Of a DNA stretch of 64,000 bases, positions 47,121-57,614 are shown piece after piece. The number at the start of each line of letters is the position of its first letter. Positions within the stretch are counted from its first letter, which is position 1. The notes under the pieces were generated by a model. The model saw only the letters and a program-made list of their open reading frames with translations. It was not told the origin of the DNA and searched no databases. Position numbers and translations under genes: made by a program. Source of the stretch: Juglans regia (lineage: Eukaryota > Streptophyta > Magnoliopsida > Fagales > Juglandaceae); assembly GCF_001411555.2 (NCBI RefSeq), contig NC_049911.1:36841340-36905339 (forward strand), written 5' to 3'.

Positions 47121-50100
47121 ATGCGACCGACGCCTGCCGGTACAAGTGGCAGCACTGGTGGTGGTGGTGAACTGAGTCGTGGTGGACTCGCCCGCTTCCG
47201 CTCTGCTCCCGCCAGCTGGTTAGAGGCACTTCTCGAGGACGACGAAGAAGACCCCTTAAAGCCCAACCAGAGTTTAACTCAGTTACTTGCTGCTTCCAAC
47301 TCTTGCACTCCCACTCCCACTTCCAGAGAAGACTCCGCCACCTTTGATTCTTCCTCCGCCGATCCCGGACTCTTTGACTCCGGTTCCTCCCCCGGCATCT
47401 TCAGGCAGAATAGCTCTCCAGCTGAGTTGCTTCAGAATTCGAGTCTTGGGTCTGAAGGCTACTTCTCCAACTTTCGTATTCCAGAAAATTACAACTATGT
47501 GTCGCACAATATCGACACTCCTCCCGGTAGTAAGCGGGAGAGGGAGGTTGAAGCCCAGCAATTGACTGCAGCAATTTTTTCATCTCGGCCGGTAGGCTGT
47601 TTGTTTATTATTTGAAGCTAAATGTGGGTTTCTTTTTATTGTGTGATTTGATACGAGTGAAGATTAATTTTAAGAAAAACAAAGAAACAAGATTTGTATT
47701 ATTCGCTTTTGTTGATTGTGTCTTTTTTGGGTGTATTGGAGAGTGTTGAGTGTGGTATATATGAGATTTTAGAATATGTTGATATACCATTGGGTAGTTG
47801 AATATTAAACCTACGCCAATTTGACTGTTAATATAGAGTTGTACAATTTTTTTGACTTATTCTTTACAATCTTATTTTGGGGTAGAAAGGGGAACAAAGC
47901 GGTCAGGGACCTGATGGGGTGGGTGGTCTAAGAGATATGGAGATGGAAAATCTTTTGGAGGATTCAGTTCCTTGCCGGGTTCGGGCAAAGCGTGGTTGTG
48001 CTACACATCCCCGTAGCATCGCAGAGAGGGTGAGACTGATTACTTTGTTGCTGCATTATTCGATGTTATCGAGAAAGAATTTTTAAGTGTTTATGTTTAG
48101 TCCTAAATAAAGTTTCCTTTACCTCCCCCCTCTCTTTTGGCTTAGGTTCGAAGAACACGAATAAGTGATCGCATAAGGAAGCTTCAGGAACTGGTGCCCA
48201 ACATGGATAAGGTAATTCTCAAAATTACAACTAATCGGAAATGTCTTTTCTTTACTATATTCTACACCATTAAATGCTTGACTTCAAGGGAAAATATAGT
48301 TTGATACCTTCATATAAATAATAGTGTGATCCTAAGTTGCATTGTAAATTACTTATCAAAAAAAAAAGTTGCATTGTAAATTGAATCTAACTGGAAAACA
48401 TATTTGAGCAAATGGACTGTAATAAGTGTTGTTCACAGCAACTGATCCAGGAAACTGTAGATGAGGGAGCCAGAGCAAAGGATTCTGTTTGTTTGGCAAC
48501 AGTCCATGTGAAATAGATTTTTATAATGGTCCGAGGAAATTGTCCATCAATCCAATCCATAATATACGTCAGATTAAAAATTCTAATCAGGTGGTTTTGG
48601 GGGCCATGGACTCCCTTGGCTTCCACAAATTCCCTCTCTGCATGTATCTGTGATGTATTTTTTATTATTTAAAGAATACTTACATATGATAAGTAATAAG
48701 CAAGAAAGTAGTGTATTAAGGAAGCCAAATTGTACTTGATAAATTTCAAGTAATATATAGAGCGAAGCTCTCTTTGTTGTAACCATCCCTCCCATTATGT
48801 CTTTTCTCATTGTATCTCCCCCACATCCGGAAGAACTCAAAACGGTCGATCAAAAGAAAGTCAGATGCTGTTGGTCCTATATCATTTTTAAGGACTCTAG
48901 GGCTGTCTGCCTGGACTATTATATCTGCAGGGCTTCAGCCCCATTAACATACATTAGCATGGCCTAATTCATCTTCCTTTACATAATATCCCAGTGATTC
49001 TAGTTTAGGTTTTTGTGTCATGGATATGCCAAACCTCTTATTTTTCTACTGTTGAATAGCACTTGATCTCATTCTGAATCTAGTTTGTTTGGTCACAATT
49101 GTGATGTCCTCAGCGGTTTTTTTTTCTAATCTTTGATTGTGTTCAAAGCTTACAAGGCCTTGGCTTGTGTCCTTTGTTTATTTCAAAATATCTTGTGAAT
49201 GTTTGCAAATGCAATTTAAAATTGAAACAGTCGGTTGACTTTTTGTGTTGTGTTGTGGCTAGTTTGTTCTTTATCTAAGCTATTTGTTGGTTATTAGTCA
49301 TGTGGATGGCATATATAATGCTGTTTGTGATGGCTGATTCTTGTAGCTTTCTCACGATATGTCCTATTTCTGAGTTTGATAATTGAAACAGATTTGTGCA
49401 TTATTTATTGTGGCTAAAGCTGGTGATGCGTCAGTGTAAGGAAAAAGTTAAGAGGTTAATCCTGATTCACTCTTTACTATGAGATGATAAAAATTTTCGA
49501 CAATAGTTCACTATCGTATGAAAAATCATGGATCCTTCTGCGAGCTATCGTCATGCTCTGAGGACAATTCAGGAAATATTTTAAAGTTGAGATAATTGGA
49601 TTAGGCCTTATTAGTGTCGATTTGGGGGAATGCTTGATGATTTTAACCAGTATCATCCTTTGGCTTCTAATGATGGAGAGAGGAATTACAATTTTCTGTC
49701 CAGGCTGCATTTTGACCTCAGGAGCATTTGCTGTTAGCTCTTGGTGGGATGAGAACTTCCCATTGCTTAGTAAAGTTTGTATTTGAAGGGCCTCTGTTTA
49801 CGTATGTACGTCCCCCAAGTTCTGCTGGATAAGACAATTTAGGCTTAGATTACCAGTAGTCAAGGTGCTCAGAAATTGAAATAGTGGCTCATGGTTACTT
49901 GATTATGACTGACATAATTTTGGTTGTTTTCGTAGTTGGTTCATCCAAGCTAATTGGCATGTTGTGCGTCCTACCTTATGTATATAAAGGATGCTCCTTG
50001 CTTGGGTCATATTATTGCTACTCCCAAATTGGAAAGTGTGGATTTCTTAACAAGGACAATCCACTGTTGCTTCTCCAAATTTGGACTAGGCTAGCGATCG

Positions 50101-51532
50101 CCTTGATAGGAGGTCCATGGATGAACTTTGTACCTATGTAGGATGTAATGTTGCTTGGAATGGAACATCCAATAATGTGGTGGCGAGATATAGTGCATAA
50201 GTGGCGTAGTGCGTACAGGGTCATGTCCCATACAGCGCATGAGATGCATAGTAAGATCTTTCCCAGAGTACATGAACTGGTGTTCTTGAAAGAAAATCAA
50301 ACACGTTCATGTGGAAATTAAAACGTTATTGGTAGATCATGTGATCAATTAGGAATTGCCGGTGACTAAAAATAGAGTAGTGCTATTTACGGATAAAAAA
50401 AAATAGAGTAGTGCTATTTACAGATAAAAAAAATAGAGTAGTGCTATTTGAAGGCATTTATGTACACTACACACCATCCACATGACATATTTCATTTGTA
50501 AGATTCAAATTTTAAAATTGATATTCCAAACTAAATTATGCCATGTTGATGGTATGTGGTGTAGGTAAATGCCTTTAAATAGAATTATTCTTAAAAATAA
50601 TCATTTTAAAAATATTTGAAACAAGCTGGGAATGATGGACATGTCTGCTACAGGTAAAAGGCAAGAGAGAGCTTTAAATGGTCCTCAATGTGCAAAACCT
50701 GACATATTGGTGGATTGAAGAAGACTTTTGTTCTTACTTTATGGATGGCCAAAGACTATGGTTCGTACCTAACCCCACCCCCCAATGTGCTAAACCTCAC
50801 TGCAGTTAGTTTTTTACCCAATGTTAGAGACAGCGTCCTGCCTCCTTCCATTCACACTCGGTAAGTTGCATGGCTGGAGAAAAGTTAGAAGGCATAGATT
50901 GAGTTTTCAAAGCAATGTGTTTATTTTGTTGATTTTGATTGTGGTTAACCTGTCATATGCATGCCTGAAGGTTAAAAAGTATGTGGACAAAAACTGAAGG
51001 GTTAATATTTTAATGAGTGGGGGGTTGTTTCTTTTAAATCACTTGCTGCATCTTGATTAACAAGCAAGGTGATAATGGAGATATAAATTTATGCTTCTGA
51101 ATCTTTAGGATTTAGCAGCAATTATTTATTTTTGGCATGTTCATTGTAATTTGCAGCAAATAAATACTGCAGATATGTTAGAAGAAGCAGTGGAGTATGT
51201 TAAGTTTCTTCAAAAGCAGATTCAGGTACTCCCTGCTTTGAGCTACTTTGAAAGATTTTTTGAGTTTATAATAAGATATACAGGCAGATGAATGAAATTG
51301 TGAGATTTTGTAGGATTGCCATTTTATTTTACGTAACTGGCAAATCCAAATGTTCTTTTTCTTCCCCCCCTTCTAGGAAATTGATTAGATGCTGAGAGGT
51401 ATGATTTGATTGTGTATGGTGTTTGACTTAAGTACAAAACAGAATGCATATTGTTCACAAATCGAGACTTCCGGAACATTGCAGGAACTCTCCGATCATC
51501 AGCAGAAATGCAAATGCATAGCCAAGGATTAA
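47121..51532 (+). CDS. BHLH81: bHLH transcription factor, bHLH81/FBH type (five coding exons)
   Basis: Exons are 47121-47591, 47886-48029, 48146-48211, 51157-51225 and 51485-51532, all phase 0 and GT-AG, giving 265 residues. The N-terminus (GGLARFRSAPASWLEALLED) and the middle (NIDTPPGSKREREVEA, DMEMENLLEDSVPCRVRAKR) match the bHLH80/81 group. The basic region HPRSIAERVRRTRISDRIRK has the His-Glu-Arg E-box contacts, followed by LQELVPNMDKQ, NTADMLEEAVEYVKFLQKQI and a short Cys-containing tail. Arabidopsis relatives (FBH1-4, also called AKS) bind E-boxes, activate CONSTANS in flowering and respond to ABA-regulated phosphorylation; this is family knowledge. The third coding intron is about 2.9 kb and splits the helix-loop-helix at the loop, holding a MITE. 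The start is the first ATG in good context. Confidence 0.93.
48212..51156 (+). other. Long intron of the bHLH gene
   Basis: A 2.9-kb intron separates the first helix and loop from the second helix. It contains a palindromic MITE with a triplicated edge (50371-50590) and otherwise unremarkable AT-rich sequence. Short open frames inside it have no recognisable motif, and I see no nested gene. Confidence 0.7.
50371..50590. mobile_element. Palindromic MITE with triplicated left edge
   Basis: The main body (50433-50590) has arms of about 58 bp: left GCTATTTGAAGGCATTTATG then TACACTACACACCATCCACA; right TGTTGATGGTATGTGGTGTA then GGTAAATGCCTTTAAATAG. They are near-complete reverse complements with a short centre, so the transcript would form a hairpin. 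The first approximately 20 bases (AATAGAGTAGTGCTATTT) occur three times, at 50371, 50402 and 50433, with a period of about 31. Confidence 0.78.
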
Positions 51533-52329
51533 GCACGAGAGTGTATTAAAATAGCTCCCAGAATCGTGTAATTATATGATTTTTGAGGTTTCAGAAAAGG
51601 TTCGCCATATTGATTTGCCATTAATATTCTCTGTGCTCTCAAATATACGCTTTGTAATTACAAGATCAAGCACACTCCTCCTTGATATGTAGATTTCAGG
51701 TTCAATAATTGAGTCTATAATTGGGTCTGTAATTCCGACTTGGAAAAAAATGTTTGTAGTTGCAAATAATGCATTTTTTTTTTCCCAATTGCTGTTGCCC
51801 CAACTTCCTTATTTAAGATGATGTATTTCTTTCATAGTCACTTCCATGTTTACGGAAAATTTGTCTTTTCCTTGATGAGTGGAAAATTTATATTTTCTGA
51901 AACCATTGTGTTCACTAATTACCAGAAGCCCTGGACATCCATTCCAAGTGAAGTGTTTCAAGTTGATAGTTTTGCAATCTTCTATTGAACGGGGCATCGT
52001 TTTAATGTAAAGGGAAATGATATTCCTCCAGCTTAATTGAAGATCCCTCAATCGGAGAGTTTTGAGCTCCCCTTCTAATCCAAAGCGTGAATTTGCTATC
52101 CAGGTGTAACGTTATAAAAAAATCAGAAGCCGAACGTTGCCTTGGATTTTCTGTGCAAAATCTCTTTCTAACGTTACATGCAATATTAAGAAAGTTTCTC
52201 ATGTATTTCCGTCCGTGTCACAACCTAGAGCGTAAGTATCACATATACATATATATATATACACGGGAAGAACAGATCATATATATATATATATAGAGAG
52301 AGCAGCATATGTACAAAACAGCACTTCCA
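51533..52329. other. Convergent 3' regions of the bHLH and LEA genes
   Basis: This spacer of about 800 bp separates two genes pointing at each other and must hold both 3' UTRs. TA/GA microsatellites lie near 52244-52305. No other gene is seen. Confidence 0.6.
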
Positions 52330-53922
52330 TTAGCAGGTCAAGTGCTGAGGACGCTGGCCGAGGTAAACGAGATGCCAACTGAGAGCCATCAAGGTCAGGA
52401 TGTTAATGAAAGACGAGTAGGTGTTTAACTTCTTAAGCTTGTCATTTAATCTAACAATCCGAATCCTGATAATTTCCTGCTCTGCTCCTTCAAGTGAGGG
52501 TGCAGTTGTAGTTGTGGTTGAAGCTGCAGGATCAGCATCTTGTTGCCGCTCAGAGGCCCGGTTAGGTTCAGCAGTCAGTTCCTCTCTTTCTCTTCCTTCT
52601 TCCTTCTCCATCTTTATCCTCTCAAACATGATCTGTATTTTACAACAGAGAGAAATGAAACTTTTGCTAGTGAATTTAGCAAGGGATGTAAAGATATTTG
52701 AGATATATACCTTAGTGGCTCGTGGCTCCAAGAAGAGCATATTGAAGAAAACCATCAAAAGCGAGGCCAATAGATAATAGCCTTGAAACATTTCGGCTTG
52801 GCTTGAGAACAAACTCTTCGTATTGCCCAACAAGAGCCCCATCAAAGACGCCCCGATGCTAACAGCCATGGCACTGAAATACACAGGATATATCTTGCTC
52901 TGCACTATCACGAACTGCTGCCTCGGAAGGACCCCGGCCAGTATATAGCTCGAAATGAATGTAACCCAGACGCACATCCCGTAAGCCGTGGCCAACCCCA
53001 GTAAGTTGATCACACACATCAAGCAACTCATTGTCTCCGGGGACTTCACGTACTTGGCAGCATCACGCCCAACCTCTCGTCCTCGCTCGAATTTCCAACT
53101 CAATTTCTTCTTACTCTGATCAGTCTTTAACTTGTCCGCAGCGTGCTCTGCCGTCTGTTTGGCTTCTTTGGCCTTCTCCACCACCTCTTCTTTAGCCATC
53201 TCCACTCTATCTGACACGTTCCTGGCTATATCCTCTGCAATCGTCTTGGTAATGTCCGTTGCATCCTTTACAGACTCTTTAACGCGTTCTTCAACCTCGC
53301 GAGCTTTCCTGGATACCGTTTCTTTCGATTTACCTAATGTGTGCCCTGCAGCCTCTCCAACCTCGCGTGCCTTCTCCTTTGCCTCTTCTTTTGCTGCATG
53401 TGCCACCTCCTTCGTCTTGTCAATCGCCTCGTGTGCCGTCTCAGAAACCATCTCTTTAGCCTTACCCATTGCACTTGCTATCTTGTGCTTGCATTTGCTT
53501 AAGGCGTCGCATATGAGCTCCTTATTAGTGACATGGCTCTCTCTGATCTCCCCGTTTTCAGATGACTGTGTAAGGCCTTGGCCGAGATTCGGAAGGAATG
53601 AGGAGGCTTCTTTTATCTTCTCCTTAACGTTTTCTACCATACCCGATGCGGCGGATGAGATGCCCCCTTCAGCGCTGGCAATAGAATCGGGCTTGCGTAT
53701 GTGGTGTTGCTCTGGTGAGATAGAGACTATGGTGTTAGGCTGGCCATCTTGTTCATACTCAACAACAATCGTTCTATGGCCTTCTTTCACTATCACGTCC
53801 CGACCATCTCCTTGCCTCTGCTTCTGCTTCTGCTTCTGCTTCTGCTGCTCTGGGGTTGGAGACCACACTCCGGCTGCTGCCAGTGAAGTGAGAAGGAGAC
53901 ACAAGGACAACAGGTTCATCAT
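52330..53922 (-). CDS. LEA-domain protein with TMEM205/DUF4149-like membrane region
   Basis: Minus-strand exons are 53922-52711 and 52632-52330, giving 504 residues after removing a 78-base intron (52633-52710). Order: an N-terminal signal peptide (MMNLLSLCLLLTSLAAAGVW); a Lys/Gln repeat; a long LEA-type amphipathic helical region (about residues 140-275) with repeats such as KEVAHAAKEEAKEKAREVGE; then hydrophobic helices (LGLATAYGMCVWVTFISSYI, YFSAMAVSIGASLMGLLLG, YYLLASLLMVFFNMLFLEP); a charged loop; and a final helix near the C-terminus. This layout matches Arabidopsis At1g72100-type proteins, which accumulate in seeds. A likely role is membrane protection or stabilisation on drying; that is inference. 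The intron is in frame without a stop, so an intron-retaining 530-residue form is also possible. Confidence 0.9.
   Translation of the reverse strand: MMNLLSLCLLLTSLAAAGVWSPTPEQQKQKQKQKQRQGDGRDVIVKEGHRTIVVEYEQDGQPNTIVSISPEQHHIRKPDSIASAEGGISSAASGMVENVKEKIKEASSFLPNLGQGLTQSSENGEIRESHVTNKELICDALSKCKHKIASAMGKAKEMVSETAHEAIDKTKEVAHAAKEEAKEKAREVGEAAGHTLGKSKETVSRKAREVEERVKESVKDATDITKTIAEDIARNVSDRVEMAKEEVVEKAKEAKQTAEHAADKLKTDQSKKKLSWKFERGREVGRDAAKYVKSPETMSCLMCVINLLGLATAYGMCVWVTFISSYILAGVLPRQQFVIVQSKIYPVYFSAMAVSIGASLMGLLLGNTKSLFSSQAEMFQGYYLLASLLMVFFNMLFLEPRATKVYISNIFTSLAKFTSKSFISLCCKIQIMFERIKMEKEEGREREELTAEPNRASERQQDADPAASTTTTTAPSLEGAEQEIIRIRIVRLNDKLKKLNTYSSFINILTLMALSWHLVYLGQRPQHLTC
52633..52710 (-). 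other. In-frame, stop-free 78-nt intron (exitron-like)
   Basis: The minus-strand segment starts GTATATATC and ends TTTTACAG, ideal plant splice signals. Its length is divisible by three, it has no in-frame stop, and it would add 26 residues (VYISNIFTSLAKF to CCKIQ) between RATK and IMFERIK. The family sequence, as I recall it, lacks these residues, so splicing is the expected form. Confidence 0.82.
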
Positions 53923-54059
53923 CGATCTTAATTTGTTTCTATTGATCTTCCAGTTTTATTTGAATCAGAGGCTTGGTAAGTAATAATGGTATGATGAGGA
54001 AGTTGAGTTGATGGCTTGATTTTGCGGTGGGAAGGTAGCTAGCACGTTGCGGTTGAGTT

Positions 54060-54115
54060 CAAGTGACGTGTGGGTGTGCATCACTGCATGCACACGTAGT
54101 TTATCCGCGTGTCGA
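54060..54115 (-). promoter_or_regulatory. ABRE/RY-type motif cluster upstream of the LEA gene
   Basis: About 140-195 bases upstream of the LEA start codon lie GTGACGTGTGGG, the RY-type TGCATGCA and CACACGTAG within 40 bases. ACGTG cores bind ABA-response bZIPs and CATGCA motifs bind B3 factors such as ABI3/FUS3. The cluster fits seed-type LEA regulation. Function is inferred. Confidence 0.55.
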
Positions 54116-54643
54116 ATTTGCAGGGCCTTACTTTAAGTAATAGTTGTGATAGGGCCGGCCAGAAGGGTGTCGAATGAATGTATGCTGATATTTTGTTCTA
54201 GAAAAAATGAGTGAAAAAATCTATTCATCGTATAAATTTTTATCATTCTTCTATTATTTATGATGTGAAATTAAACGATAGACAAGTAAAATATAATAAA
54301 TAATTTTCAATCACTTAATATCACATCATAAAATGATGAAAAGATGATAAAAATTAAGATGATGAGTAGCATTACTCTTGACTATACAATTTACTTCATT
54401 TAATTAAATACTCAACATGTTGGGCTCACTCGTTGAATGAAAATCTGATCCACACTTGAGAGGAAGCGTTAAAATATAAATTAAAAAAAAATTCATCTCA
54501 TCAATCACTATTTATCATTTCACACCTCACACCATATAAAAAACACTCATATATACCGAAGGGAATGGATTTGGTGGACTAAACTACCTGTATTAGGTTA
54601 ATTCCAATGAGCTCATAACAAATCATCATTACACTGAAGTGGA
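54116..54643. other. AT-rich spacer
   Basis: Facing ATCATTTCACACCTCAC/GATGTGAAATTAAACGAT-like blocks hint at eroded MITEs. No coding sequence. Confidence 0.45.
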
Positions 54644-55939
54644 ATGATCCCAAAACACTGCTTTAAGGCCCACATCAAGTTACCTATGGACCGGCATGAT
54701 CTAAAAGCAATTAGGGTGGTGAATGATGGAACATGCCCTGATGGAGCGCTGGATTACAAAATCAAGATCATGAATCCAATGATGAAATTAGTTGTCGTGA
54801 AGCTAGTAAACTGCCAGGAATGGAAAGGAATTATCTAATTTCTTCCACTGATTGTACCGTAGAAAATTTGGACAGTCTGAGACGACAATATTCTGTCATT
54901 TCCACAATAATTAAAAAAGAGTCAGTACTTGAGAAAGAACATTGTGCCGAAGGGACTTCTACGGAAATGCCCTGTTGTGATGGACTTGAAGACAAGGGGA
55001 ATTTGATGTAGGATGAAGCATCTGCACTTTCCCCGGAAGGAAATGCTTTTAAAATGAAAATCTCCATGAAGAGTGATATTAGCTCAGACAATGACCAATC
55101 TGTTGACAGAGAAAATAGTGAGTTAGAAGACGGGAGAGTGGACGGGTGTTGGTCAAATGCTGGTGAAAGTGGACTGAAGTCTGTGATGCAGGCATGCATC
55201 TTCTCACGAGAAACAATATAGAGCCGAGTCTTCATCTTCTAACACAATACATATAGCTCTTCCAGCTTCTTCAAATGACAGCTATCAGGTAACTTCAGTG
55301 GATGCTAAAGCCTGTATGCATAGCAAAACTTGTGCCATCGAGACTTCCATTTGCATGGACTTAAGGAGTAATCTCAAAGAGTCTGCAGTCCAAATTTCAG
55401 CCATGGGTATGGAAGCAAAAGATTCCAAAGATGTGCTGGATCTTACCATATTTCAACCCGGAAAACTACAAAATGTGGATAAGGCTTCAGCTATTGTCCA
55501 TGTCATATTGAGCAATAGTAATAGGGTAGTGGGGATGATTTCAGACCATAACTCTCTTGCTGCGGAAGATGTTGATCTTCAAAATCCAATCTTGCTTAAG
55601 AGTAGAGTTGCAGAAGTTACGAATAAAGATAAAGTGCAGCCTTTTTATGAGCTGGATGATGCACTGGAGGTGGCTCGGAGAGTTGCAAGAGAAGTGGAGA
55701 GAGAAGTTGGTACATATGGGGAGATCTCAGGAAGCTCTTCTTCTGTACAAGAGAAAATTGGTGTGGAAATTCAAACGAGCTCTGTTGATTCGGCAGATTC
55801 AAATAAAAAAGACTGCTTAACAGAAACTGGAAGCAGAATCCAGTTATCAAGTAGTGAACTAGATAACTGTAATAGTTGTACTTGGAAGTCAAAGAGCCTT
55901 CACATGGCATGGATCCCAAGATGTAGCTGCCAGTGACAA

Positions 55940-55963
55940 GACCAAGACCAAGACCAAGACCAA
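55940..55963 (+). repeat. (ACCAAG)n short tandem repeat in pseudogene
   Basis: Three to four hexamers (ACCAAG) give a KTKTKTK run about 20 bases before the solo LTR insertion site. Confidence 0.85.
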
Positions 55964-55981
55964 TCTCTTTAGAATTGATCT

Positions 55982-56379
55982 TGTAAGAAAGGGGCACCCA
56001 TAGTGGGCACCCCTTCATCTCCTCTTGGGGGTTATGAAGTGGCTCTTAAGCCACTTCATGAGGCTTGATGGCTGGTCCTTAATGGCCAGCTAAGGGGGTT
56101 ACACTGGAGAGGCTATTTAAGTAGTCTCTCCCCCTCTTTAGAGGAAAGACTTGGACAAACAAACTCTCTCTCAAATGGTTCTCTCTAGTCACGACATCTA
56201 GGCTGTGGAACGTGTGAGTGTTGCTCTGGTATTACCACGTAGCACACTCTACCATCGATGTGAAGATCATGGATGAACAACGATATTGGAGAATCCGTGG
56301 AACAACCGCACTAGATCCGAGATATTTCCTGTATGGTAATATCGCTTCCGCTGTGTATTCTGATCTATTATTTCTAACA
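55982..56379. mobile_element. Solo LTR (398 bp) with perfect 5-bp target duplication
   Basis: The element begins TGTAAGAAAGGGGCACCC and ends CTATTATTTCTAACA (TG...CA). It is flanked by GATCT on both sides (55977-55981 and 56380-56384). It holds a TATA-like TATTTAAGTAG near 56111, and two perfect stem-loops upstream of it: ATGAAGTGGCT/AGCCACTTCAT (56034-56059) and GCTGG/CCAGC. Removing it and one GATCT restores an open reading across the junction. There are no internal retroelement genes, so it is a solo LTR of a copia- or gypsy-type retrotransposon. Confidence 0.93.
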
Positions 56380-56448
56380 GATCTTAATGAAAATATCTTG
56401 CCCAATGAAGAGGGATACCCCAACCATTCAGTCAATTTAACTACATGA

Positions 56449-57367
56449 AGCACAAGCTGGTTCTTGCTCTCTTGTACACACATAGCTTAAGAAGCATCGG
56501 ACCAAGCGTGTCCTTTCTTGGAGCTGATTTTTTTTCATTTATGCAGTTGATAGTCTCGATCCATTCTCCAAAAACCGACCATCTTTCCACCCCATTTGTT
56601 ATCTTTACCATATACAATAATTTCATTTGAAAATCTTTACACACCACATATCAATTTAATTTTAAAAACTGAATCTTACGACTCAAATTATGTCATCTGA
56701 AGTTCAAGGCATATACTCTCTAGAGCAACCACTACACCTGCATGCTCTCTGTACCCTACGAACTCAAGTGATATTGAACAAGTAGAAAACGCATTCCTGT
56801 CGTAAGGGAAAGCTTCAAAGGCCTTATTTATTTATTTATTACTATCTATGGAAGACAATTGTAAGAAAGCCATGATATTGACTAGCATGTATTTTCTGAT
56901 TGGATTGAATTGGTTCATGGTATTAGCCGAACGCACATTGCCGTCTTGTTTCCTCAATTAATTTACATGATGAACTTGCATGACGAAGAATGACACCTCG
57001 CAATTTCATCTGTCGCAATTTCAGTTATCCAAATTCTTTCGAGTCTGCCCTCCATTTCATTATATGGTGTGAAACCTTTTCTATCCCTCGGCCCAGCAGG
57101 CTGCGTCCCTAAAATTTATAGAGATTGACCAAAGTTTTAGAAATCATGTTTAGATGAATCTTAGAAAGATCCTTGTATGGTGAGACATACTCTGTCAAGT
57201 TTATTTGAAAACGATAAAGGTTACATACTAGTTTTAGATGTGTAACAGTTAATACTTTCACGATTGAGTATTTTTTCTATAAAAGGACTGTCAAGGATTA
57301 TATACGTACAAATCATTTATATGTCAAAAAGAGTTTTGTATTTCTATCTAGTTAAGTACACGTGTCA

Positions 57368-57407
<40 letters not shown>

Positions 57408-57614
57408 TGACCAGTGGCTCTGGTTTTAGCATTGGTGGGTGTGATGAGGTTATTATTATCCACTGGTGCCAAATTCAACTTGTAAGGGAAAAGAAGCCAC
57501 TCACCCCGATAATGCTTTAGGGTCCGGCAACTGCAAGGCCAATCTCACAAATTCTCTCTCTTTTTCATTAAGAAGATCGTCATATACTTCTTTTTTTTTG
57601 GGTAATTAAGACAG
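56449..57614. other. Spacer and upstream region of the DnaJ-type gene
   Basis: No coding sequence is supported. A (GT)n(GA)n microsatellite lies at 57369-57408. The final 100 bases (pyrimidine-rich, near 57550-57600) look like the leader of the gene that follows. Confidence 0.5.
57369..57408. repeat. Compound (GT)n(GA)n microsatellite
   Basis: Six to seven GT units are followed by about thirteen GA units, roughly 200 bases before the DnaJ-type gene start. Confidence 0.95.

Larger units (their letters stand above)
54644..56448 (+). pseudogene. Pseudogene resembling plant TFIIS N-domain family, split by a solo LTR
   Basis: A coding-like stretch can be followed through several frames: about 54700-54780 (NDGTCPDGALDYKIKI), then another frame through LPGMERNYLISSTDC to an in-frame TAG at 55009-55011, onward to about 55190, then a third frame (HASSHEKQYRAESSSS, then MDAKACMHSK) to 55936. 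The motif DDALEVARRVAREVEREVGT matches what I recall from plant transcription-elongation (TFIIS N-terminal/Med26-type) proteins, so the assignment is tentative. Just before 55982 the reading is FRID; after the LTR it resumes as LNENILPNEEGYPNHSVNL. At least two frameshifts, one stop and the LTR make it non-functional. No introns are seen in the retained part. Confidence 0.6.

Noticed and set aside
48583..50300. Several 60-85 codon open frames within the long bHLH intron, considered as a nested gene
   Set aside because: They are short, overlap on both strands, lack motifs and are explained by chance in AT-rich intronic DNA.
53132..53983. A 283-codon plus-strand open frame
   Set aside because: It is antisense to the LEA-type helical repeats of the minus-strand gene and has no domain of its own.
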